From: VRUE01 sp035693025
GTDB lineage: Bacteria; Actinomycetota; Thermoleophilia; Solirubrobacterales; 70-9
Direction of reading: 5' to 3'
Assembly: GCA_035693025.1 (NCBI GenBank)
Contig: DASSHI010000021.1
Span: 8,306-72,305, forward strand
Length of the DNA stretch: 64,000 nt
The notes beneath the pieces are model-generated. The model was not told the origin of the DNA. It was given only the letters and a program-made list of their open reading frames with translations, and did no database searches. Of this stretch, positions 57,392 to 64,000 are shown in pieces. The translations under genes and the position numbers were made by a program. Every line of letters starts with the position of its first letter. Position 1 is the stretch's first letter.

Positions 57392-57981
57392 TCGCTCAGC
57401 GTCCCCTTGGTCGAGGGCACGCCGCTCTCCTGCGGATCGACCGAGACGGCGACGCGGAGTGCCCGTGCAAACGCCTTGAAGCAGGCCTCGATCATGTGGT
57501 GGACGTTGCTGCCGTAGCGAACCGAGACGTGCAGCGTCAGCTTGGCGTTGTTGGCGACGGCGCGGAAGAACTCCTCGGCGAGCTCCGAGTCGAAGCCGGC
57601 GATCGAGGTCACCGGCATCTCCGCCTCGAACACGCACAGCGGCCGCCCGGAGATGTCGATCGCGCACTCGGCCAGCGACTCGTCCATCGGCACCAGCGCC
57701 GATCCGTAGCGGCGGATCCCGGCGCGGTCGCCCAGGGCCTCGTCGAGCGCCTGGCCGAGCGCGATGCCGACGTCCTCGACGGTGTGATGCGCACCGGTCT
57801 CGAGGTCGCCGCTCGCCCTCACCTGCAGGCCGAGCCGGCCGTGGCGGGCGAGCAGGTCGAGCATGTGGTCGAGGAAGCCGACGCCCGTCTCGGCGCTCGA
57901 GTCCTTGCCGCCATCCAGGTCCAGCTCGAGCTGAATGGTGGTCTCGGCGGTGCTGCGCTCTCTTTTCGCCGTTCGTGGCAT
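57388..57981 (-). CDS. hisB: Imidazoleglycerol-phosphate dehydratase HisB
   Basis: 197 residues. Mn-binding GFLDHMLDLLARHG, HHTVEDVGIALGQAL, SLAECAIDISGRP and NVHHMIEACFKAFARAL. Monofunctional, without the phosphatase domain of the enterobacterial protein. Starts 5 bases after the hisD stop. Confidence 0.96.
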   Translation of the reverse strand: MPRTAKRERSTAETTIQLELDLDGGKDSSAETGVGFLDHMLDLLARHGRLGLQVRASGDLETGAHHTVEDVGIALGQALDEALGDRAGIRRYGSALVPMDESLAECAIDISGRPLCVFEAEMPVTSIAGFDSELAEEFFRAVANNAKLTLHVSVRYGSNVHHMIEACFKAFARALRVAVSVDPQESGVPSTKGTLSE

Positions 57982-57986
57982 GGCTG

Positions 57987-59270
57987 TTAAGTGTCCTCGC
58001 TCCTGATCATCGCCGACTCGCCGTGAACGGGGAAGCCCTCGGCGCGGGCGATCGTCTCGACGTACGGCGCCAACTTCGCCGCCGCCCCGGCGGGAACCTC
58101 CACGGTGGCGATCTTGCGCCGGAAGACCCCCGGGCCGAGCGGCCCCGAGAATCGACCGGCGCCACCGGTCGGCAGCACGTGGTTGGAGCCGGCGACGTAG
58201 TCGCCGAATGCCGTCGCGCTGTGGCGTCCCGCGAAGACGCATCCCGCCGTCGTCACGCGATCGGCCAGCAGCGCGGCGTCCCCCTCGAGCAGCTCGAGGT
58301 GCTCGGGGGCAAAGGCGTTGGCCAGATCGATCGCATCGCTGAGGTCCGGGACCTGGACGATCGCCAGCGGGGCATCCCCCGCCCCCGAACGCTCCGCTGC
58401 CGCTCTCTTCGTGGCTTCGGCGGCGGCATCGAGCACAGCCTCCTCGACCGCGACAAGGATCAGCGGCCCATCCCCTCCGTGCTCGGCCTGAGCGCAAAGG
58501 TCGAGGGCGATCCACTCGGGGTCGGAATCATGGCCGGCGATCACCATCAGCTCGGATGGGCCGGCGAGCGAGTCGATGCCGACCTCGCCGCTGACCATGC
58601 GCTTGGCTTCGCGCACCCAGGCGTTGCCAGGCCCCGCGACGACGTCGACCCTGTCGATCGAGTCGGTGCCGTAGGCGAGGGCGAAGATCGCCTGCGCGCC
58701 GCCCAGCGCGTAAACCTCGTCGACCTCGCAGAGGGCCGCGGTGGCGAGGACGAGCGGATCGACCTCACCGGCGCGGCCCGGCGGGGTCGCCAGTGCCACA
58801 CGCTCCACACCCGCCGCCCGAGCAGGGACGACTCCCATCAGCACGCTCGACGGGTAGGCCGCGCGGCCGCCCGGGGCGTATATGCCCGCGGCGCCGACGG
58901 GCACGTCGCGCAGCCTGACAACCTGGCCCTGCGGCAGCGAGATCTCGATCGGCTTCGTGCTGATCTGCGCGGTCGCCACGGCGCGCACGTTCGCGATCGC
59001 GATCTCCAGCGCCTCGCGCAGCCCCGACTCGAGCCCGGCGAGGGCTGCCTCGAGAGCCTCCGGCTTGACGCGAAGCGCCTCCGGTGCTCGTTCGGTTGCG
59101 TCGAAGCGGGCGGTCAGCCCCAGCAGCGAAGCGTCGTCGCCGGCTTCGACCGTATGCGCGATTTCATGAATCGCCTTTTTGTTGACCCGCTGCACGGCGC
59201 CCGCAGTCCAGATGCGGATCTGCTCGGCGGTTTGCGCGGCTCCGTCCCATTCGACGCGCTCGACCCTCAC
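57987..59270 (-). CDS. hisD: Histidinol dehydrogenase HisD
   Basis: 427 residues. ARFDATERAPEALRV, VPVGAAGIYAPGGRAAYPSS, ALGGAQAIFALAYGT, GPGNAWVREAK and DLCAQAEHGGDG carry the family's zinc and active residues; NHVLPTGGAGRFSG is near the C-terminus. Last two oxidations to histidine. GTG start overlaps the hisG stop. Confidence 0.96.
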   Translation of the reverse strand: MRVERVEWDGAAQTAEQIRIWTAGAVQRVNKKAIHEIAHTVEAGDDASLLGLTARFDATERAPEALRVKPEALEAALAGLESGLREALEIAIANVRAVATAQISTKPIEISLPQGQVVRLRDVPVGAAGIYAPGGRAAYPSSVLMGVVPARAAGVERVALATPPGRAGEVDPLVLATAALCEVDEVYALGGAQAIFALAYGTDSIDRVDVVAGPGNAWVREAKRMVSGEVGIDSLAGPSELMVIAGHDSDPEWIALDLCAQAEHGGDGPLILVAVEEAVLDAAAEATKRAAAERSGAGDAPLAIVQVPDLSDAIDLANAFAPEHLELLEGDAALLADRVTTAGCVFAGRHSATAFGDYVAGSNHVLPTGGAGRFSGPLGPGVFRRKIATVEVPAGAAAKLAPYVETIARAEGFPVHGESAMIRSEDT

Positions 59271-59947
59271 TCCGCCGTCGCCTCCCGCAACCGCGCCGTC
59301 AGGTCGTCGATCTCAGCGGCGCGCAGCTTGTGCGCGACGCGATTGGCGACGAAGCGCGCCGTGCACTCGACGATCTCCTCGCGAACCTCGAGGTCGTTCT
59401 CCTCGAGCGTGCGGCCCGTGGCGACGAGGTCGACGATGCCGTCGGCGAGCCCGATCAGCGGCGCCAGCTCGACCGAGCCCTTGACCTCGATCGTCTCGAC
59501 CTGGCGGCCCGTCGACTCGAAGTGGCGCTCCGCCACCCGCGGGTACTTGGTCGCGATCCGCATCATCCCCAGGCGTCGCTGCGACTCGCCGAGGCTCTCA
59601 TCGCCCTTGCGTCCCGCCAGCACCATGCGGCAGCGGCCGTAGCCGAGGTCGAGCAGCTCGTAGACCATGCGGTCGCCTTGCTCCAAGAGGACGTCCTTGC
59701 CGGTGATGCCGACGTCGGCGGCGCCGGCCTCGACGTAGGTCGGCACGTCGGAGGGCCGCATCGTGACCAGGGTCAGCTGCTCGCCGGGGAAGATCAGGGC
59801 GCGCGACTCGCTTCGCGCCGCCGCGGTGTCGACGCCGGCGGCATCGAGGACGCCGAGGGTGCTGTCGAGCAGCGCGCCGCGCGGAACCGCCAGCTTCAGC
59901 GGCCCGTCCGGCTTGGCCCCGGCGGTGCCCGCGACCTCTAAGGTCAT
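59267..59947 (-). CDS. hisG: ATP phosphoribosyltransferase, short form HisG
   Basis: 226 residues, so it lacks the C-terminal regulatory ACT-like domain of long HisG. Core blocks LAVPRGALLDSTL, DVGITGKDVLLEQ, RIATKYPRVAERHF and GSVELAPLIGLADGIVDLVATGRTL. Short HisG needs HisZ, which is encoded immediately upstream and overlaps by 4 bases. First step of histidine synthesis. Confidence 0.96.
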   Translation of the reverse strand: MTLEVAGTAGAKPDGPLKLAVPRGALLDSTLGVLDAAGVDTAAARSESRALIFPGEQLTLVTMRPSDVPTYVEAGAADVGITGKDVLLEQGDRMVYELLDLGYGRCRMVLAGRKGDESLGESQRRLGMMRIATKYPRVAERHFESTGRQVETIEVKGSVELAPLIGLADGIVDLVATGRTLEENDLEVREEIVECTARFVANRVAHKLRAAEIDDLTARLREATAE

Positions 59948-60933
59948 CGTGCCCCCCCGCGCCGCGACTCCTCCATCTGGGCGACGTGGACGCGCTCGAG
60001 GTAAAGGGCGAAGCCGGCCGCGGGAAGGTCGACCCCGAAGCGCTTCAGGAGGCCGTCGTAGCGCCCGCCGCCGCCGAGCACGTGGCCCAGCGCCGGGTCG
60101 TAGACCTCGAGGATGGCGCCACTGTAGTAGCCGAGGTCGCGCAGCAGGCCGAGGTCGACCTGGACCCGCCCGGCGACACCGCGCTCCTCCAGCGCGCCGA
60201 AGGTCTCGCCGAGGCGGGCGATTGCCCGCTCGACCGCCGCGCTTCCCATCGCCCGCGCCTGCTCGAGCACCTCGCGGCCGCCGCGCAACTGGGAAAGGGC
60301 GACGCAGGTGCGCACCTGCTCCGCGCCGATTCCGGCCCGCGAGAGCTCGGCCTCGAGACCGACCAGGTCGTGCATCGCGAGCCGCTCGAGGATCGCGTCG
60401 CGCGGCTCGCCTTGTACGTCCAGCTCTGTGAGCAGCTGCCTGTAGAGGTCGGCGTCGCCGAGGCCGATCACGGCCCGCTCGAGCCCGGCGGCGTCCAGCG
60501 CGGCCTCCAGCACCTCGATCACCTCGACGGTTCCCTGCGGCGCCGCCGCGCCGATCAGCTCGACCCCAGCCTGGGCGAACTCGCGCATCTGGCCGCGCTG
60601 CGGTCGCACCGCGCGGTAGGCGTTCGCCAGGTAGCAGAGGCGCAGGGGCAGCTCGGCCTCGGCGTAGCGCGAGGCGACGAGGCGCGCGATCGGCACGGTC
60701 ATGTCGGAGCGCAGCGCCAGCAGGTCGCCGCGCTCGTCGAAGAAGCGGTACGCGTAGTCGGAGGTGCGCCCGTCGCCCTGGGCGAGCACCTGGTCGTACT
60801 CGATCGCCGGCGTCGCCACCTCGCCGTAGCCACGGCTCTCGAAGACCTCGATCAGCGCGAGGTGCAGGCGACGAAGCTCCCGCATCTCGTCGGGAAGGAT
60901 GTCGCGCGTCCCGGGTGGAATCGGGTGGATCAT
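59944..60933 (-). CDS. hisZ: ATP phosphoribosyltransferase regulatory subunit HisZ
   Basis: 329 residues, class II aaRS-like fold related to histidyl-tRNA synthetase (PPGTRDILPDE, LRSDMTVPIARLVASRYA, GGGRYDGLLKRFG). It lacks the anticodon-binding domain, and the HisRS arginine loop is changed (RDLGYYSGAILE). Size and position before short hisG make HisZ far more likely than HisS. A TAAGGT box lies 7 bases upstream, marking the likely start of the his operon. Confidence 0.9.
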   Translation of the reverse strand: MIHPIPPGTRDILPDEMRELRRLHLALIEVFESRGYGEVATPAIEYDQVLAQGDGRTSDYAYRFFDERGDLLALRSDMTVPIARLVASRYAEAELPLRLCYLANAYRAVRPQRGQMREFAQAGVELIGAAAPQGTVEVIEVLEAALDAAGLERAVIGLGDADLYRQLLTELDVQGEPRDAILERLAMHDLVGLEAELSRAGIGAEQVRTCVALSQLRGGREVLEQARAMGSAAVERAIARLGETFGALEERGVAGRVQVDLGLLRDLGYYSGAILEVYDPALGHVLGGGGRYDGLLKRFGVDLPAAGFALYLERVHVAQMEESRRGGAR

Positions 60934-60940
60934 GCGCCTG

Positions 60941-60946
60941 ACCTTA
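60941..60946 (-). promoter_or_regulatory. Candidate -10 box of the his operon
   Basis: TAAGGT on the minus strand, 7 bases before the hisZ ATG. Confidence 0.45.
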
Positions 60947-60969
60947 CGAGAGTGAGCGCGAAAAGCCTG

Positions 60970-62268
60970 CTAGGCCGGGATCTCTGCAGAGACGCGTTCG
61001 ATGCGGGCGCCCAGGCCGCGCAGGCGCTCGTCGATCGACTCATAGCCGCGATCGATCTGGCGGATGTTGCCGATCTCCGAGCTTCCCTCGGCCGCCAGGG
61101 CGGCGATGAGCATCGCCATCCCGGCCCTGATGTCGGGGCTCTCGACGCGCTCGCCGTGAAGCCGGCTCGGACCGCTGACGATCGCCCTGTGGGGATCGCA
61201 CAGCGTGATCCGAGCGCCCATCGCGACCAGCTTGTCGACGAAGAAGAGGCGGTTCTCGAACATCTTCTCGAAGATCAGGATCTCGCCGTCCGCCTGCGTG
61301 GCGAGCGCCAGCGCGATCGAGGTCAGGTCCGCCGGGAACGCGGGCCAGGGGCCGTCCTCGATCTTCGGGATCGCGTCGCCGATGTCCGCCTTGATCCGCA
61401 GGCGCTGCTCGGGCGGCACGATCACGTCGTCGCCCTCGATCTCCGATTCGAGCCCGAGGCGGCGGAACTGGCGGCGCACCATCAGCAGATCGGCGGGCGC
61501 CGCGTCGCGGATCCGCAGCTCGCCACCGGTGGCCGCGGCGAGCGCCATGAAGCTGCCGACCTCGATGTGATCGGGTGAGATCGTGTGCTCGGCGCCGCCA
61601 AGCCGGTCCCGTCCATGGACCGTCATCACGTTGGAGCCGATCCCGGTCACTTCGGCGCCCATGGCGCTCAGCAGGCGAGCGAGGTCCTGCACGTGCGGCT
61701 CGGACGCGGCGTTGGAGATCGTCGTCGGGCCCGGCGTCAGCGCCGCGGCCATGAGGGCGTTCTCGGTCCCCATCACCGAGGGCTCGTCCATGAAGATCGA
61801 GCAGGGCCGCAGGCCGCCGCCAGGTGCCCTCAGCTCGATCCAGCGATCGCCCTCGACGTCGGCGCCGAGGTCGGAAAAGGCGTCCAGGTGCGCGTCGAGC
61901 CGGCGCCGGCCGATGAAATCGCCACCGGGCGGGGGCATGCGGGCCTCGCCGAAGCGGGCCAGCAACGGTCCGGCAAGCAGGAACGAGGCCCGGATCTGGT
62001 TGGAGAGCTCCTGGTCGACCTCGACCTCGGAAACCGAGGCGGCGCAGAGCCGCAGGCTGTTGTCGGCCACCCACGACGCCTCGACGCCAAGCCTCTCCAG
62101 GAGGGCGATCTGCGCCTCGGTATCGCGGATCCGCGGCACCCGGTGCAGCAGCAGCTCCTCCTCGGTCAGCAGGCAGGCGGCGAGAATCGGCAGGGCGGCG
62201 TTCTTGTTCCCGGCCGCCGTGAGCTCGCCCGAAAGCGGCACGCCTCCATCGATGACGAACTTCTCCAT
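60970..62268 (-). CDS. murA: UDP-N-acetylglucosamine 1-carboxyvinyltransferase MurA with Asp in the active loop
   Basis: 432 residues, first committed enzyme of peptidoglycan synthesis. AAGNKNAALPILAA carries the conserved Lys-Asn. The active-site loop reads PPPGGDFIGRRRLDAHL: Asp117 (codon 61918-61920) replaces the Cys that fosfomycin alkylates. Mycobacterial and chlamydial MurA carry the same Cys-to-Asp change and are resistant. The ATG at 62268 begins MEKFVIDGG. Confidence 0.95.
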   Translation of the reverse strand: MEKFVIDGGVPLSGELTAAGNKNAALPILAACLLTEEELLLHRVPRIRDTEAQIALLERLGVEASWVADNSLRLCAASVSEVEVDQELSNQIRASFLLAGPLLARFGEARMPPPGGDFIGRRRLDAHLDAFSDLGADVEGDRWIELRAPGGGLRPCSIFMDEPSVMGTENALMAAALTPGPTTISNAASEPHVQDLARLLSAMGAEVTGIGSNVMTVHGRDRLGGAEHTISPDHIEVGSFMALAAATGGELRIRDAAPADLLMVRRQFRRLGLESEIEGDDVIVPPEQRLRIKADIGDAIPKIEDGPWPAFPADLTSIALALATQADGEILIFEKMFENRLFFVDKLVAMGARITLCDPHRAIVSGPSRLHGERVESPDIRAGMAMLIAALAAEGSSEIGNIRQIDRGYESIDERLRGLGARIERVSAEIPA

Positions 62269-62276
62269 GGTCCGGC

Positions 62277-62282
62277 TAGGGT
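62277..62282 (+). promoter_or_regulatory. Candidate -10 box of the hydrolase at 62292
   Basis: TAGGGT, 9 bases before the ATG. It overlaps, on the opposite strand, the murA box by five bases. Confidence 0.45.
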
Positions 62283-62283
62283 A
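62278..62283 (-). promoter_or_regulatory. Candidate -10 box of murA
   Basis: TACCCT on the minus strand, 9 bases before the murA ATG; shares bases with the divergent box, so both promoters cannot be melted independently. Confidence 0.45.
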
Positions 62284-62291
62284 CTGCGGCA

Positions 62292-63299
62292 ATGGGACGA
62301 GGATGGAAGATCCTGATCGGCATCGTGGCAGCGGTCGCGGTGCTGCTCGCGCTGAATACCGTCGTCACCGACGACGAATCCACGAGCGCCGAAGTCAACG
62401 AGCCCGGCGGCCGCATCCTCCATCTCTCCGGCGGCGACATCCAGGCGGTCGAGAAAGGCCCCCGGGGCGCCCCTCCGATCGTGCTCGTCCACTGCTTCAG
62501 CTGCGCGATCAACTGGTGGAACCGGATGATGCCCCGGTTGGATCGCAGCCACCGCGTGATCGCGGTCGACCTGCTCGGTCACGGCGGCTCCGAAAAGCCG
62601 ACCTCCGGCTACACGATCCCCCATCAGGCGGACCTGGTGGCCGAGGCAATGGCAAGGCTCGGAGTACGCGATGCCGAGGTGGTCGGACACTCGCTGGGCG
62701 GCTCGGTGGTGACGGCGCTGGCCGAACGCTCCCCCCGACTGGTCGGACGGGTCGTCATCGTCGACACGGCCCCCACCCATCACGAGTCCTCGCTAGGGCT
62801 TCTCGCCAACGCGGCCTTCGCGCCGGTAATCGGCCAGGCGCTGTGGCGGATCAAGCCGGATTTCGCCGTGCGCAAGGGGCTGGAGGTGGCCTTCGCTCCG
62901 GGCTTCGACGTGCCCGACGAATTCGTCGAAGACGTCAAGCGGATGACCTACGACTCCTACCACGACTCGCCCGACGGCTCGGACGAATACAGCAAGGAAG
63001 AGGGCCTCGACCGCCGCATGAAGCAGAGCGGCAAGCCCCTGCTCGTGATCATGGGTGCCGAGGAGCAGATCATCGACGAACCCGCCGCCCGGCTGGCCGA
63101 ATACCGGCGGATCTATCCCGGCACGAAAACCGTCCTGATCCAGGGGGCCGGCCACTCCCCGAACGTCGAGAAACCGGCCCGAACCGCCGCCCTGGTCTTG
63201 GCCTTCGACAAACGTGAAATCCCTGCAAAAACGGGTAAAGAGAAGGCACATGCGCAAGACGGATTGCAAAAAACCGATGCCGTCCGAGGGCGACCGTAG
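62292..63299 (+). CDS. Membrane-anchored alpha/beta hydrolase
   Basis: 335 residues. One N-terminal transmembrane helix (ILIGIVAAVAVLLALNTVV), then an extracytoplasmic hydrolase fold with LVHCFSCAINWW, DLLGHGGSEKP, nucleophile elbow VGHSLGGSVV and QGAGHSPNVEKP His. Substrate unknown; divergent from murA with a 23-base gap. The C-terminal 25 residues are charged and unconserved-looking. Confidence 0.85.
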   Translation: MGRGWKILIGIVAAVAVLLALNTVVTDDESTSAEVNEPGGRILHLSGGDIQAVEKGPRGAPPIVLVHCFSCAINWWNRMMPRLDRSHRVIAVDLLGHGGSEKPTSGYTIPHQADLVAEAMARLGVRDAEVVGHSLGGSVVTALAERSPRLVGRVVIVDTAPTHHESSLGLLANAAFAPVIGQALWRIKPDFAVRKGLEVAFAPGFDVPDEFVEDVKRMTYDSYHDSPDGSDEYSKEEGLDRRMKQSGKPLLVIMGAEEQIIDEPAARLAEYRRIYPGTKTVLIQGAGHSPNVEKPARTAALVLAFDKREIPAKTGKEKAHAQDGLQKTDAVRGRP

Positions 63300-63309
63300 A
63301 GTCGAACCT

Positions 63310-63513
63310 ATGTTCGATACGAAAAAGACCTTCAGCACGCAAGCAGCAGACGCAGTCGACTTGGTGATCGATTTCGCCACCCTCGGCGAGTACGGCCTCG
63401 AGCCCGTCGGCCAACCCACACAGCCGTGCGAGATGCGCCGGCGTCCGGGCTTCCCACGCAGCACGGGGGCCTGGAGCTCGGCGATCGACCGCTTCGCCCC
63501 CCACCACGCCTAG
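63310..63513 (+). CDS. Possible small protein, 67 residues
   Basis: Starts MFDTKKTFSTQAADAVDLVIDFATLGEYGLEP and ends APHHA. No known domain. Composition shifts from acidic to basic halfway. It starts 10 bases after the hydrolase stop, with no clear ribosome-binding site. The 63300-63540 stretch before the rRNA terminator holds nothing else recognisable. Confidence 0.4.
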   Translation: MFDTKKTFSTQAADAVDLVIDFATLGEYGLEPVGQPTQPCEMRRRPGFPRSTGAWSSAIDRFAPHHA

Positions 63514-63529
63514 GCGGGCGGGGGAAGCC

Positions 63530-63562
63530 AGAACGACAAAGGGCCGCCCCTGCGGGCGGCCC
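63530..63562 (-). terminator. Intrinsic terminator of the rRNA operon
   Basis: Perfect GC hairpin at 63541-63562 (GGGCCGCCC, loop, GGGCGGCCC) followed on the minus strand by TTTGTCGTT, just past the 5S 3' end. Confidence 0.8.
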
Positions 63563-63573
63563 AAGTCAGAAGA

Positions 63574-63690
63574 ACCGGCGGCGACCTACTCTCCCAGGGG
63601 GTTGCCCCCCAAGTACCATCGGCGCTGAAAGGCTTAACTGCTCTGTTCGGAATGGGAAGAGGTGTTTCCCTTTCGCTATGCGCCACCGGA
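63574..63690 (-). rRNA. rrf: 5S ribosomal RNA
   Basis: Minus strand begins CCGGTGGCGCATAGCG and contains the universal CCGAACAGAGCAGTTAAGCC-like region and GGGAGAGTAGGTCGCCGCCGG 3' half. About 117 bases; ends set by pairing of the terminal stem, so they are accurate to a few bases. Confidence 0.93.
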
Positions 63691-63756
63691 GATTTTGCGA
63701 GACCACCCCCGGTGGGCCCTGAAAACTGCACATGACCAAGAGGGTAAAAAATAAAT

Positions 63757-64000
63757 CCGTCAAGCCCTCGACCCATTAGTACCGGTCGGCTGAGCGCATC
63801 GCTGCGCTTGCACCGCCGGCCTATCAACCTGGTGGTCTACCAGGGGTCTTACTCCCTCGAAGGGATGGGAGAGCTCATCTCGAGGACGGCTTCCCGCTTA
63901 GATGCCTTCAGCGGTTATCCGTTCCGTGCGTAGCTAACCTGCGATGCCCTTGGCAGGACAACAGATACACCAGCGGCACGTTCATCCCGGTCCTCTCGTA
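63757..64000 (-). rRNA. rrl: 23S ribosomal RNA, 3' part
   Basis: The complement of the last 244 bases is the 3' end of 23S rRNA: it ends in ACTAATGGGTCGAGGGCTTG and carries the AGCATCTAAGCGGGAAGC-type conserved stretch. The gene continues beyond the right edge. The 66-base 5S-23S spacer (63691-63756) has no tRNA. Confidence 0.93.

Noticed and set aside
59944..60933. Histidyl-tRNA synthetase (hisS)
   Set aside because: No anticodon-binding domain, a changed arginine loop and linkage to short hisG point to HisZ.
63691..63756. tRNA gene in the 5S-23S spacer
   Set aside because: The 66 bases show no cloverleaf or T-loop GTTCRAN sequence.

Overview
The window reads as chromosomal DNA of a high-GC actinobacterium. 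The best fit is the class Thermoleophilia (Solirubrobacterales-like), which I infer from the combination of genes: MurT/GatD, SepF, GarA and FtsR homologues, a VKOR-DsbA pair, a one-motif RsiG-like protein, short-form HisG with HisZ, and secreted RTX and Ig-like proteins. Genus cannot be read from the sequence. Genes are densely packed, with many 1-4 base start/stop overlaps. No phage, transposase, CRISPR array or tRNA gene was seen.

Layout. 1-4160: miaB (cut at the left edge), miaA, dapF, dapL. 4259-10325: metallo-hydrolase, epimerase, hflX, dut, a large RTX protein. 10362-14670: a cell-wall/lipid run (methyltransferase, lipid kinase, murT, methyltransferase, gatD). 14698-24736: exported folding and redox genes (cyclophilin, PrxQ, VKOR, DsbA-like, CcdA) mixed with hydrolases, a thiolase, a cupin and dinB. 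24743-29005: RlpA-like protein, wax ester synthase/DGAT, nadE, thioesterase. 30024-33633: an apparent operon rsiG-like, garA-like, ftsR-like, SRPBCC, alkyl-DHAP synthase-like. 33725-37386: pgsA-like, proS, ispG. 37461-40057: two secreted paralogues. 40045-48744: fadD, then rseP, dxr, cdsA, uppS, frr, pyrH, tsf, rpsB. 48879-54086: rluD, lspA, yggT, proC, sepF, yggS, pgeF, cca. 54121-55053: polysaccharide deacetylase. 55144-60933: hisF, hisA, hisH, hisB, hisD, hisG, hisZ. 60970-63299: murA and a membrane-anchored hydrolase. 63574-64000: 5S and the 3' end of 23S rRNA on the minus strand.

What is unusual. (i) There are three families of palindromic repeats. Family A (3 copies, 113-117 bp) sits at gene ends with covarying outer arms. 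Family P (3 copies, 43-51 bp) encodes RRALNRxAxQTSTA, in frame within two exported proteins. Family Q (2 copies, about 90 bp) is in frame within a methyltransferase and within the C-terminal tail of ribosomal protein uS2. Two further single-copy hairpins with long arms also abut stop codons. (ii) At least 23 genes have a TANNNT box 6-9 bases before the start codon, which predicts widespread leaderless transcription. (iii) A 91-residue protein carries one copy of the c-di-GMP-binding motif of RsiG anti-sigma factors, behind a near-consensus promoter and a perfect 16-bp palindrome. (iv) Several core enzymes have altered key residues: DapF lacks both catalytic cysteines, MurA has Asp in place of the fosfomycin-target Cys, and MiaA is about 50 residues short.
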